Source of the DNA: Fagopyrum homotropicum
Taxonomy: Eukaryota > Streptophyta > Magnoliopsida > Caryophyllales > Polygonaceae
Direction of reading: 5' to 3'
Assembly: GCA_033239125.1 (NCBI GenBank)
Contig: BSWB01000001.1
Span: forward strand, 25,881,501-25,945,500
DNA: 64,000 nt
The notes beneath the pieces are model-generated. The model was not told where the DNA came from. It did not search any database and was given only the letters and a program-made list of their open reading frames with translations. Positions 12,244 to 23,561 of the stretch are shown one piece after another. The translations under genes and the position numbers were made by a program. Each line of letters opens with the position of its first letter. The first letter of the stretch is position 1.

Positions 12244-13420
12244 CTACGTTAATGCTTCCTTGTTTAGCATACCAAGCTCTAATCTAATAAAATTAAATTG
12301 TTCCTCAGGAAGAGGCTTGATAAAGATATCTGCAAGCTGCAAGTTAGTTGAGATAAAAGAAATCGAAACATCACCTTTCTCAACATGATCATGAATGAAG
12401 TGATGCCTCACATCAACAGGCTTAGTTCTTGAATGATGCACAGGATTTTTAGTTATAGAAATAGCACTAGTATTATCGCATTTAATAGGAATACCTTTTA
12501 AATCAAAGCCAAGATCACGAAGTTGTTGAGCAATCCAAAGGATTTGAGCACAACAGGCTGTAGCCGCTATATACTCAGCTTCAGCTGTGGATAGTGCAAC
12601 AAAATTTTGCTTCTTGGAGTGCCAACTGATTAGGGATGACCCTAAGAATTGACAATATTCAGAAGTACTCTTTATGTCAACCTTATAACCTGCAAAGTCT
12701 GCATCTGAATAGCCAACAAGATGAAACGAGCTTTGACATGGATACCATAACTCTAGATCCTTAGTGCCATTTAGATACCGAAAAATTCTTTTCACACCAA
12801 TCAGGTGCGACTCTTTAGGATCAGCTTGAAATCTTGCACATATGCACACGCTAAACATAATGTCAGGACAACTTGCAGTTAGATATAACAATGAACCGAT
12901 CATACCTCTATACTCCTTTTGTACTACACTTTTGCCATTTTTGTCATGATCTAGCGAAAGTGTTGAACTCATAGGAGTCTTTGCAACCTTAGATTGATCC
13001 ATTTTGTACTTTTAAGTAAGTCTTTAGTATACTTGCTTTGATTGAGAAAAATTTCTTTCTTTACCTATGTCACTTGAAGTCCAAGAAAGAAATTTAATTC
13101 TCCCATTAAGCTCATTTCGAATTCCCTGCACATAATATCTGAAAATTCCTTGCAAAGAGAATCGTTAGTAGCATCAAATAATATATCATCAACATAGATC
13201 TGTACTACTAGTATGTCGTTGCCTCTAGTTTTGATAAACAATGTTTTATCAATTAAACCTCTTTTAAAACTATTTTCAAGAAGATATTTAGACAATCTTT
13301 CATACCAAGCTCGAGGAGCTTGCTTAAGACCATAAAGAGGTTTGTCTATTTTAAAAACATAATCTGGAAAATCATCATTTTCAAAACCAGGAGGTTGAGA
13401 AACATAAACTTCTTCTTCTG
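12244..13420 (-). pseudogene. Sirevirus RT C-terminal part and RNase H
   Basis: The blocks at 13475-13065 and 13002-12244 encode RT from EEVYVSQPPGF through YGLKQAPRAW and YVDDIL, then RNase H (GYSDADFAG, ISWHSKKQN, STAEAEY). A small shift separates them near 13010-13060. RT and RNase H would convert element RNA to DNA in the particle. The fold is complete only on this side of the deletion near 13420. Confidence 0.85.
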
Positions 13421-15438
13421 GCAACCGGAGCAAAAGTCTCCTCATAATCAATACCTTCTTCGTGGTTATAGCCATGTGCTACAAGTCGTGCTTTGTTTCG
13501 TATGATTTTGCCACTTTCATCCAGTTTGTTCCTGAAGACCCATTTTGTGCCAATAACTGATTGATGCTTTGGTCTTGAAGTAAGAGTCCATACCTTGTTC
13601 CTCAAACTCATTCAATTCATTTTGCATGGATATGATCCAATCTGGTTCTTGAAGAGCTTGAGTGTAGTTCTTTAGCTCGATCAGTGATACAAAGGCGGAG
13701 AATGCACAAAGATTGTTTACTTTAGATCTAGTTTGAACTCCGGCATTTGGATTTGAGATCACATTTTCTTGTGGATGATATGAGGAGTGCTGAACTTTTC
13801 TTCTTTTAATAAATGAAGTAGATCCTGAAGGTTGAGTGTATATGTTTGATTAGATCCAGGTACCATTTGTATATTTGCCTTCTGTTCCAATCTCAAGGAC
13901 TTGAAGTTGGGTTTCAAGCCCTTGAAGTGGAGTTCTGTTCTCACAGTTTCCAGTTTCAAGGTCTTGAAGGTGTGTTTCAAGGTCTTGAGGGTTTTCTTTG
14001 GTATCTTGAATCTTCTCCTGCATATTTTTGTCTTCGTTTTTAGGATCTTCCTCTTCATCTGAAATGTGATCTTCTCTTTGATTCAGGTTTAAGTCTGCAA
14101 AACTTTCACTCAAAGTATCATCATTGCTTTAATCAAAAATAATATGAATGCTTTCCTCAACAATTTTGGTACGTTTGTTATATACTCTATAAGCTTTGCT
14201 ATTTGAAGCATATCCAATGAATATACCTTCATCACTATGTGCATCAAATTTTCCAAGATTGTCTTTTCCATTGTTGTGAACAAAACAAGTACATCCAAAG
14301 GGTTTGAAATATGAAATATTTGGTTTTCTACCTTTTAAAAAGTTTATAAGGAGCACAAATGGATACTAGATAGTGATTGTCTTTTCCAAAATTTGCTATA
14401 ATTTGCAGTGTTTACTGCTTCAGTCCAAAAGCTCTCTGGTAGATTGTTTTCTAAAAGCATTGTCCTAGACATATCCTCAAGAGTGTGATTCTTGCGTTCC
14501 ACAACTCTGTTTTGTTGAGGAGTTCTAGGAGCTGAAAAATTATGAGAAATACCATATTTTGCACAAAACAAATCAAATTTTAATTGATCAAATTCTCTAC
14601 AATGATCACTTCTTATAGAAACGATTGGTAAATTTTTCAAGCTTTGTAACTCCTTACATAGTTTTGAAAACTCAAACAAAGCTTCAGATTTTTCACGTAG
14701 AAAAGAAATCCATGTAAAGCGAGAAAAATCATCCACTATAACAAGAATGTATTGTTTTTCTCCCCATAGGTCCACAAAGATCCATGTGTAAAAGTTCAAT
14801 GGGTCGAGAAGAACTTACAACTTTCTTGGGTTTGAAAGAACCTCTTGTTTGTTTACCTTGTGTACATGCCTTACAAAGATCATCAGCCTTGAAATTTAGG
14901 TTTGGAAACCACGTACCAAATCTTTTGTAAGTAACTTCTGCATGGTGTGCATGCTTACGCGACCAAGTCTTTTATGCCAAAGCCTTGAATCATCAGTCAA
15001 GGCCTTTAGACATTTTAACTTTGTTCCTGCAACTTGGTTAGTACTTAAGGAATAAACATTGTTACATCTAGGAGCAACAAGCAATACTTCGTCCGTTTTT
15101 ATGTTTTGAACTACACATTTTTCTGAATCAAATATAATCTTATTACCTTTATCACAAATTTGAGAAATACTCAGCAAATTATATTTCAAGCCATCAACTA
15201 AATAAACATCATCAATAAAGTTGGATGAATTATAGCAAATTTTACCAATGTCAATTATGTCACACTTTCCTTTATCACCAAGAGTAATAGTTCTGGATGG
15301 TTGCTTCTTTAAATCTGAGAATAACGAACTTTTCCCACTCATGTGTCTTGAGCAACCACTATCTAGTATCCATTTGTGCTCCTTTACCTTGGCGATATCC
15401 TGCAAAACAACAAACATCAACCTTTCCGGGTCGACCAT
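13381..15438 (-). pseudogene. Sirevirus protease, integrase and RT N-terminal part
   Basis: Frames 15438-14896, 14799-14344, 14356-14129, 14113-13850, 13762-13517 and 13611-13381 follow one another. They show protease (WILDSGCSRHMS), the GAG-pre-integrase block (LWHKRLGRV), integrase core (VDLWG, RSDHCREF, VVERKNH) and RT start (GTKWVFRNK, GIDYEETFAPVA). Immediately after FAPVA the sequence jumps to EEEVYVSQPPGF. Roughly 34 codons are therefore missing, including the RT motif that normally carries the first catalytic Asp (QMDVK-AFL). Several frameshifts also occur. Between integrase and RT, four QDLET-like repeats are encoded (about 13890-13990). Confidence 0.85.
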
Positions 15439-17206
15439 ATGGCATATTTTGGTTTATACTCAGGCTCGATCATGTTTGGTGGTCTAGTACCTTTAGGAAC
15501 CCAGATTTGTTTGACTTGTTTTCTTAGACATAAAGGATAGGTGTTTCTAATAATATAAGGATCATTTCTTCTATAAGGACATGTGGATTTAACATGACCC
15601 TTTTTACAACAATAGAAGCACGTAGGCATATGACCGCTTCCTTTGGCCATAACAAAAGTGGTGATAGGTTTTCTAGGAAAGCTTTTATGATACCCTATAC
15701 CATTTTTGTTTAGAGAAGATTGTTGTTCACCCATCATTCTTTCCAGATTATCTTTTGAACGAGTAAACTTAATGAGTGATGCCTTCAGGTCTTGACACGT
15801 TAAAGTCATATCAACTTTCTCTTTCTCTAGGTCGATATAATTTCGATGTAAGAAGAGAGGTTGTCCTTGAGAATCAGATTTTCTGATTCCAAGGCCTTGA
15901 TATTGTCATCAAGTTCTTCCTTTTCTGTGTTAAGATTTTTAATCTCCAAAGACATTTCTCTCAGTTGTTTATCTTGTTCATTAAGCTTATCAGTTAAAGA
16001 ATTTATCCTTATTCTATGTTCCTTATCACTCAAGATAATATCTTTAAGGAATTGTTTAAGATCAATATCCAGTTGAAATAAAATTGTACTTACCATATTG
16101 TCGATGTACAGATTTGAGTCATCTTCATGATCAGCCATAAGACACAAGTTTGCTTGTTCTTTTTCATCTTCTGAATCATTTGATGATTCTGAATCACTCC
16201 ATGAAGCAACCATAACTTTCTTTTTTTCGATCATTTTTCTTGAAGTTGCTTCTCTTCTTTTGTGGACAATCCTTTACCAGATGATCTGTTTCACCACATT
16301 CAAAGCAAGTCAGTACTCTTGTTTTCTTAGAAGGGTTAGAAAACTTACCTCGGGGTTTTGATGCTCGTGGGAATTCTCTGTTAGCCGATTGTTTCTTTAG
16401 CTTGAGAATTCTTGTGAGACTCTTTGAGATCATGGCGATTGCATCTTCTTCATTGTCATCATCACTATCTTCTTCCTCAGATGGTAACTCATCTCTTCTG
16501 GATTTTAATGCCAAATTCTTGGAGTTGGATAGGAGTTCTCCATCTTCTTCACCAAGAACCATTTCATGTGTGATGAGTTTTCCGAGTAAATCATCAAGAG
16601 GAAGAGTTGTGAGATTTTGAGCTTCTTCAATTGCAGTCATCTTTGGTCCCCACTTTGATTTAGGTAAGCTCCTTAGAACATTCCTTACTTTTTCTTCATT
16701 AGTGAAGATCTTTCCTAGTGAGTCCAGATTGTTCACTATCTCAGTGAATCTGGTGAACATCTCTTTGACTGTTTCATTTGGATTCATCTTGAATAGCTCA
16801 TATTGTCTGAGGAAGATGCTAATCTTTGTCTCCTTGACTTGACTTGTTCCTTCGTAAGTAACAACAAGCTTGTCCCATATCTCTTTAGCGCTCTTGCATG
16901 ATGAGATCCGGTTGAATTCATTAGCATCTAATCCACAGTAAAGTAGATTCATAGCTTTGTAATTCTTTGACACACTGTCCAAGTCAGCTTGTGTGAAGTC
17001 TGATTCCTTCTTTGGGACTTGTACGCCTTCAACCGTGGTCATTGGAATTTTGGGTCCATTTTGAGTAATGCTCCAAAGTTCTATATCATGTTCAATAATG
17101 AACATACGCATGAGTGCTCTCAATGAGAGAACTTGTTGCCACAGAAGAGTGGTGGTCGGGATGAGGATCTTTCTTGAGAAAATCCACCATCACCTACAGA
17201 ATTCAT
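15417..17206 (-). pseudogene. Sirevirus gag with two CCHC knuckles
   Basis: The ATG at 17206-17204 follows the primer site by about 40 bp and starts MNSVGDGG. The frame shifts by one base near 17125, where a Trp codon in the conserved FSHW motif has lost a G. The main gag block (17123-16194) contains a UBN2-like capsid region (FLRQYELFKM, LRSLPKSKW) and a knuckle CFECGETDHLVKDC. The following blocks (16234-15827, 15809-15417) give a Leu-rich coiled-coil-like stretch and a second knuckle CFYCCKKGHVKSTC. Gag would form the virus-like particle and bind element RNA. This copy has at least two frameshifts. Confidence 0.85.
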
Positions 17207-17247
17207 GATTAGTCTCACTGATGGTTAAATCAATAAACGTGAGTCTA

Positions 17248-17259
17248 GCTCTGATACCA
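17248..17259 (-). promoter_or_regulatory. Sirevirus primer-binding site
   Basis: The minus strand reads TGGTATCAGAGC, a perfect match to the plant initiator-Met tRNA 3' end complement. It is separated from the 5' LTR by two bases. Confidence 0.95.
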
Positions 17260-17261
17260 AT

Positions 17262-18524
17262 TGAAGAACCGGTAGGTGATATAAATATGATAAATAATAC
17301 TCTAGAAAGGGGGTTGAATAGAGTATGGGAACTTTTCGCAAACCCAAATCTCAAGGCCTTGAAACCTCTTTCAAGGGCCTTGATGTCAATCTATGCTCTT
17401 TGTGAAACTTTGATTTCAAGGACTTTGAAACTCCTTTCAAGGGCCTTGACTTCTTGCTCCTGCAAAACAAAGTTAGTCACAATAAAGTATATATGGTGCG
17501 GAATTAAAAAGATTGACACGAGGATATGTTTACGAAGTTCGACTCTAAATAGCCTACTCTCTGTCCCAGGGTATATCCGTAGGATCTAACTATCTATTAT
17601 CATCTTCAAAGAGTCCTAGATACAAACTAGAAGAAACCCCCTTCTTCTCTCACTGTAGCCAACGCTACGATCTAGCTCCAACTCTTAACCTAGCTATAAT
17701 AGCCTAGTTAATTCGCAGAGTAACACACAATATAATATAACACTATTTAGATCTTCCAATGGAGCTCTATTGTGTTCTCTCTCTAAGGGGATAAAGCTTT
17801 TTGAATGAGAGAAAGAAAAACAATGAATGAAGATGATCTAGTTGCTTGAAGACGTAGAAGATGTTTTACGATGTTGGCTTGTGTGCTTTTCTTCTTCGAC
17901 TATCATCTTCATTTATACTCTTCGATGGAAAGGTCTTCCAGCCGTTGTGAAGATGACCGTTGAAGGTGAATCTTCGTTTCCATGAAGATCGTTTTCTTGT
18001 TCGGAGATAAGTTAGAAGTTGTAAAACTACAACCCCTATTAACACGTTGATCTTTTACTCCGATCTTCTCGTGTTCTATGTGAAGAGAAGATGTTGTTGC
18101 CGTTGAGTTTGTTTAAGAAAATCTTCTGAAAAGATTCTCTTTTCTTTATTTAAGATCTTCAATGATTCTATAGTTGACGAGATCTTTGGCTGAAATCTTC
18201 AATTGGAATCTTATCAAAATATTTTAGAAAAGTCTTGATGCGTATTTTGAATTCTTATTTTGCATTCTTATAACTCCAAGGCTCTTGATATCTTCCTTTG
18301 TATTCACCATCTTCCTTCGTCCTTAGAATTATACTTCAAGGCCCTTGAAACTAATATCAAGGCCCTTGACATATGCATTGTTGTACCTGCATTAAATTCA
18401 AACCAACCGAATATCTAGAAATATATTCAAGTTTATTGTTAGTATATCCAACTGCTTATATTTGTGTGAAGTCTTCCATCATCATCAACACCTGTAAACA
18501 TTTTCAATCAAGGTGGAGTTTTCA
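17262..18524 (-). repeat. Sirevirus 5' LTR
   Basis: A 1263-bp LTR with TG and CA ends, carrying the same cluster of TCAAGG-CTTGA motifs as the other LTR (perfect palindrome at 17351-17362). The right target duplication CCTAC follows at 18525. Confidence 0.94.
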
Positions 18525-18789
18525 CCTACGACTAGAAATGTTAGACAAGGTGACCCGATATCCGCTTATTTTATGTGTTATTTGCATAAAACGATTATGT
18601 CATTTAATCCACAAGGTCGTTACTGTTAATGTTTGGAAGCTGATTAAGTTGTCCCGAAATGGTCCTCACATTTCTTACCTACTTTTCCGTTGACGATGTC
18701 ATCTTATTTACTGAATCATTGACCCAACAAATTACTATGATCAAAAACATTCTGGACTACTTTTGTGGAGCCTCCAGACTAAACGTGAG
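18525..18789 (+). pseudogene. L1-type LINE fragment: RT catalytic core
   Basis: This is the continuation of the LINE cut by the Sirevirus. Joining 9073 to 18530 restores the F-P-R-VRQGDPIS motif (QGDP near 18548). Downstream are the catalytic VDDV-ILF motif (about 18690) and IKNILDYFCGASRLNVS (about 18740-18789). These are hallmark plant L1 RT motifs. There is a frameshift and a degraded stretch between QGDP and VDD. LINE sequence stops abruptly at 18789. Confidence 0.85.
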
Positions 18790-19096
18790 TGATAACAAGT
18801 TTTTATTAGGTTTATAGATCATGTTCTTAGAATTAGTTTTAACATATTTTGACAAGAGTTTGTATGCTTTGTTACTAGTTTTTGTTACATTTCTAGCATC
18901 GAGGTCTACACTCGTTTTGTCTATGTTTTCAAGATGATTGTTGGTGTTTTAGTGTATGATGGAGATGTGAGGATTGATCTTTGAAGACTTGATGAATAGA
19001 TTATGAAGTTGGAGAGATCTTGTCAAAGGTTAGCAAGGAGAGATATGCAAAAGAAGCAAGGAAATCATGCAAAGATCGGGAATAGAGCAAAGGAGT
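18790..19096. other. Unassigned sequence, possible LTR-like start
   Basis: The LINE ends at 18789 and a new sequence begins TGATAACAAG. No coding motif is seen. It continues after the solo LTR at 21686, because removing that LTR and one GGAGT copy gives continuous sequence. It may be the start of another LTR element, but no partner LTR was found. Confidence 0.3.
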
Positions 19097-21685
19097 TGTA
19101 ACACCCCAAGTTCTCGGAACTCGGGGAGCTACTGGTTAGGACCTCACAACGGGTCCCGATCTTAGTTTTATAACAACTTAACTAGATCTTACAACAAGAC
19201 ACAGATAAGGAAAACCAGAAATCATAAAATATGTTTGAAAAAGTCACGAATGTGACCAGAAACACTAACAGCCGGCAATAATAATATATTACGATCTGAG
19301 AACATGAAAATGTCATAACTGAAAGACCAACATAAAGAAAAGACTACAACCCGTCCTATGAATTACGACACCCCGACTGACCACTACCTTCCGGATCACT
19401 CGGCATCTTCTCTAACATGTGGCATGTCTAAACAACAATATAATAGTTAGCTAACTAATCAGATATAAGCAGAATAAAAATATCACAAACACATCTAAGT
19501 AAAAATAAACACTCAGCATGTTGGCACACGATCCAGCTATTATCTGATAACTTAGGTGATTCATCTCATCCCGTTTTAAAAGTTGTGGCATGAGAAATCT
19601 TAAGATTTCTCGCCTCCGTTTCTTGTCCAACTGGTGATGGTTTGGTACACCTCTGCCGGTGGCGTCCCCACAAACCAAGTATGGACTAGTCCCTACAGAA
19701 ACCCCCAGTGCCCTCGGGCTAACTGAGCAGAATGTCACCGCCCGTTACTCTTAGGCCAAGTACGTAGGTCGGTCGATAATTACTACTAGATACACTTATA
19801 AACACATCACTCAAACACCACTATCATTATTCACATTCATATCCGAAAGCTAGCTAAGTAAGCCCAAAGGACTTACTTGAATCAATCTCGACTCTTAGAT
19901 TCCAACTCGATCGGAAATCGTAGACTAATCAATTGCCTGCCACACGAGGCAAGCGGATCAAAACCTTTCCCATGCACTTAGAAGTCTATGACTTCTAAGA
20001 TGTAAGATTCTAATAGAAGAGGAATTACTAAAATATCCATCTAAGGTAAACTGACCATTTTACCCTTGGTCTCGAAACTTCCAGAAATCTCGAAATATCT
20101 ACTTAAACTCTTACTTGGGACTAAATATCATATTTCCAACTCTTAAGAGTGAGTTTAGGCAGAACTTAGAAAACTACACATTTTTCTTACTTTCTAAAAA
20201 GTCACTAGGATCCAACTTTGACACAAAATATGAAGCTCGAATAAATTTATAAAAATTCTAATAAAATCTCTAGGTCTCCTATGATATGAATTCTACTCAT
20301 AGAAGGAAGAATTTCTTAAAAATGTCAAACCATAAATTTCTAGGTCATTTCACAAACAGCATAACCAGTCCACTTTGGACCTTCATAGATCTAAATCCAA
20401 CCATTGGATCAATCCCAACTTTTGATACAACAATCTATGTATATCACCCTATAACATACTAAAAACTGAACGGTGGATATTCAATTTAAGGTAACTAAAG
20501 ATACGTTGAAACATTACCAAAATGCCCAGTTTTGAGGTTCTACCTTTTGGGTTATGCAAGAGGTTTTGATGTCAATCGTGATAGTTGCTTCTATGGTTCA
20601 CCTACTGCGCGCAGTGTACCATTCTTTAAGTTAGAGTCCTAGGGTTGCAAGGATGGGTTAGAATTTCTCTCAGTCTCATATTGTAACTAACTCGAGAGAA
20701 AGGTTAGGGCTTTACCTTGGTTCTGCAGTCTCGACTAAAGATATATCCAACCATATGTGGAAGGTGTCCGGGTCCTTGCTCGCGAGATCTGTATAGCCTA
20801 TGCCTAGTGCAGTACACAATTGAATGATGTGAGGTTGGGAAGGCTAGATCGATGTTAACAGCAAGGAGTTCGCCCAATACTTACCTTGTTGCGTCGATAG
20901 AGGCGACTAGGCTAGGCTTCGTATGAGAATATGGCGTTGGTGCGGCTCTTCTGCTACTGTACAACGAGTCCTACTCAGGTCCAGATGCAAGGTGATAGAA
21001 GCACAAGAGTGTGGGAGGCTCATTTGTAGGTAGATCCTGTCGTCTACCACTAGAGAAGACACGGCATGGTGACTCTCAACGCCTCCTTCTGTATGAGATA
21101 CTTGGTCGCGCTGGTTGCCTTTGGAGCAATATTCTGTACGCAAAAAAAGGCAGAAGGGAAGAGTACAAAATCGTGGATAGAAGGAAGGAAGGAAGGCGAA
21201 TCTTTGTTGCGTGAAATCAGGCGGTTACAGGAGGAAATGTTCAGCAGGCGTCACATGGAAGATAGGAGAGAGAAAGCTGGTTGTTGTTACGTGGGAATGG
21301 AGAGAGGGAAGGCCGGCTGTCTCCTACTCCTTCTTCATGGGCTTCAACGTGCAAGTGGGTCAGCACACAAGCAAGGAGATGGGTCATGACCAGCAAGGAA
21401 GGAAGGAAGAAGAGTGGGTTGAGGTTGCCAAGGCCTTGTCAAACACTTGTCATGGCCTTGTCAAGTTCATGCATGACCTTGTCAAAAGCTTGTCATGACC
21501 TTGTCAAAAGACATAAATATATAACTAGGGTTTGATGTATTTTCATCATTTTATGTGAATCAAAACTTACATAAAATTATAGAATTAGTGATGGTAGATA
21601 ACATTGGGTATCATGTACATGGATCATCGGGTCAAAAATTTGGTTCGACTCGGAAATAAATGGAAATAAAATTCCGGATATTACA
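19097..21685 (-). mobile_element. Solo LTR of the gypsy chromovirus family (2589 bp)
   Basis: It starts TGTAACACCCCAAG and ends CGGATATTACA, the reverse complement of the 3' LTR at 28279-31283. It is flanked by a perfect GGAGT duplication (19092-19096 and 21686-21690). There is no internal region and no second LTR, so it is a solo LTR. Confidence 0.93.
21421..21511. repeat. Short tandem motif inside the solo LTR
   Basis: Four imperfect copies of a CATGACCTTGTCAA-like motif lie in about 90 bp. The related LTR at 28455-28640 has a longer, more degraded array with GACAAGG and CATGAC words, so this is a family feature of the LTR. Confidence 0.55.
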
Positions 21686-22391
21686 GGAGTTGCTCAAGGA
21701 CAATGTTGCTCATGCACGTTCATGTGCTAGCAGTGCACGTTTGTGCACCAATAGTTCTCGTTCTTGCGCTTTGAAGAGAGTCCATCTTGAAGCCGATGTC
21801 GGGTTGCACGATCGTGCAGTCCTAGTGCACGTGCGTGCAACGAGCATTAATTGCGTGTCTTTAAGAGACTTTTGGCCTTATTTGGTTGTTTAAACCTCTT
21901 TATAAATTTTTTTTTGGGAGTTTAAAACATCCATTATCAGCTTAACTTTGTTTTATTTTAAAACTACTGAGAAAAAGAGAGAAAATAATACCAGAGAGGA
22001 AATTTGAGATTGGGTGATAGAAATATGGGGCGATCTAGATCGAGGAGAAACTTCAACTACTTCTTTTTTATCGTTCGAATTGGATCAAACGTAGAACTTG
22101 AGCGGCGGAAGCTTAGAAGTGGATGAGAAAGCGTACGGTCGATCCGATCTAGTTAAATCGATTCATCCACGAAGTGTAGTAAATAGCGTACGTTGATCCT
22201 TCAAAAAGGATCCTCGAGTATGAATGCTTGGATCAAATATTAGATCCAAGATAGAACTTAAAAAGGGTAGAAGGAGATGTGATGCCCAAACCATGTAACA
22301 GGATTTTCCCTTCATAATACTTGCATTCAACTTAGACATCATTTACAAATGAGCCAAGCATCCCTTATATAGTGGATGTAGTCAAACGAGT
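21686..22391. other. Unassigned sequence with TGCACG motif cluster
   Basis: This continues the 18790-19096 block. It has several TGCACG/CGTGCA words between 21710 and 21840 arranged as imperfect inverted repeats, then a TATA-like stretch (CCTCTTTATAAATTT, about 21893) and GA-rich sequence. That looks like LTR promoter sequence, but no coding region or partner LTR is recognised. Confidence 0.3.
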
Positions 22392-22621
22392 CGGAAATTA
22401 AATGACATAATTAAAGTCGGAATTTAAGCTTCCGAAACGAAAGGTATAAAAATACAAAAGGTCGGAATTTAATCCACGGAATTAAGTTCCGGAATCAAAG
22501 TCCCGAACATATGTTCGGGACTTTAATTCCGGAACTTAAAGAGTCTAATACTTAATAGCCGAAATATCTTCAAAATGGGCAAGCCGAAATATCTTCAAAA
22601 TGGGCAAGCCACTTGCCGGGT
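22392..22621. repeat. Direct repeat copy A flanking a cryptic coding cassette
   Basis: It matches 23384-23561 from CGGAAATTAAAT to ACTTGCCGGGT with scattered changes. It is longer than copy B because it contains an inverted duplication (22482-22539) and a tandem 25-bp duplication (22558-22582 and 22583-22607). Confidence 0.8.
22482..22539. repeat. 58-bp near-perfect palindrome
   Basis: Arms 22482-22510 and 22511-22539 are 29 bp each and differ at one position, with no spacer. The centre is GAACAT/ATGTTC. The sister repeat at 23384-23561 has only one arm-like segment, so the palindrome arose by inverted duplication after the two repeats formed. Confidence 0.9.
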
Positions 22622-23383
22622 CCTTTTTCCGGAAACACGGATGACATCGCCATACGGGGGCGTATCAATCTCCTCCTCTTGGTTGTGAAACGTCCCCGTT
22701 TCACCGTCAGAAAAGAAAGGAGTTACTTTGGGAATGAGACCCTTGAAATTCAACACTATATGCACATTGTCAGAGTTAGGCGGCTTGAACTTGTAGTCTT
22801 TCAAAAGGGTGGTGGGGCCGCCAAGCTTGTTGACTATGCCAAAAGGGTGCGGTAAAGAATACTGATCTTGGATTGATGTCAATTGATGGCGTCGATACTC
22901 TTTGAAATTGTGCACAAACCTTGGGTAGGTGGCAAGCCTTCCGACAGAACAAGAAAAAACTCTAGATCGGGCGGCTCAAACTTGTTGTGCATGTGGATGG
23001 TCTTGCCGGTGAGTTTGTCGACCACGTCGTCTAAGCTTGTGACATTGCACGTCGGGGGGATGCCGAAAAGAAGTAAGGGTAAGCCGGTAAGTAAGCGATT
23101 AGACATAACAAAGACGAACCTCGGGTCTGGCAACTCGAATTTATAGTCCAACAACGTAATGGTGTCATTGTCGGGGTTGATGGCTTCTTCACTCTTAATG
23201 ATGTCGACTTTGTTGAAGTTGGCTTCTTTTTTTGTCGGTGATGACTTCAACCTTGTCGATGACGGTTTCTTCCCTGGCCTCTTCAAATGGATCATTATAC
23301 ATCGGTTTCACAAAGTGAATTGAAAGTGTCGGTGCGCATTCTTCAATAACGACGTTGCCCACGTCTTTGACTTCGTCACACAA
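22595..23383 (-). pseudogene. Unrecognised repeat-containing protein, frameshifted
   Basis: Three overlapping minus-strand frames (23383-23195, 23295-22879, 22915-22595) continue one another through two single-base shifts. The first lies in a T-run near 23225 and the second near 22900. Together they would give about 260 residues. Three related units can be seen, each with a D/N-K-L or T-I start, then YKFE-PPD or similar, then a hydrophobic strand and GLPP/GLIP (for example HNKFEPPDLEFFLVLSEGLPP). The ATG at 23383 lies at the edge of repeat B and the stop lies inside repeat A. I do not recognise the family; it could be a captured host gene fragment or a protein of a small retroelement. Confidence 0.4.
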
Positions 23384-23561
23384 CGGAAATTAAATAACAT
23401 AATTAAAATCGGAATTTAAGGTTCCGAAACGAAAGGTCTAAAAATACGAAAGATCGGAATTTAATCAACGAAATTAAGTTCCGGAATTAAAGTTCCAAAT
23501 ATAAAGATTCTATTATTTGATAGCCGAAATATCTTCAAAATGGGCAAGTCACTTGTCGGGT
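23384..23561. repeat. Direct repeat copy B flanking the cryptic cassette
   Basis: A 178-bp repeat that matches 22392-22621 without the palindrome and tandem duplication. It is joined directly to truncated gypsy gag sequence at about 23562. Confidence 0.8.

Larger units (their letters stand above)
9074..18524 (-). mobile_element. Complete Sirevirus-like copia retrotransposon, minus strand, 9451 bp
   Basis: Two LTRs of identical length, 1263 bp (9074-10336 and 17262-18524), enclose gag, pol and a third env-like ORF, all on the minus strand. Flanks are a perfect CCTAC duplication (9069-9073 and 18525-18529). A perfect initiator-Met-tRNA primer site and a G-rich polypurine tract are present. Long LTRs, a large gag with CCHC knuckles, copia domain order and an extra ORF after RNase H fit the Sirevirus (SIRE1/Maximus) group. 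About a dozen differences in the first 330 bp of the LTRs indicate moderate age. It interrupts the RT domain of a LINE. Confidence 0.95.

Noticed and set aside
17241..17262. tRNA gene remnant (CTCTGATACCA)
   Set aside because: This is the retrotransposon primer-binding site, complementary to initiator Met tRNA, not a tRNA gene. The same applies at 5371, 45235 and 57513.
21421..21511. CRISPR-like short repeats
   Set aside because: Units are imperfect with no regular unique spacers and lie in a plant LTR; this is a minisatellite.
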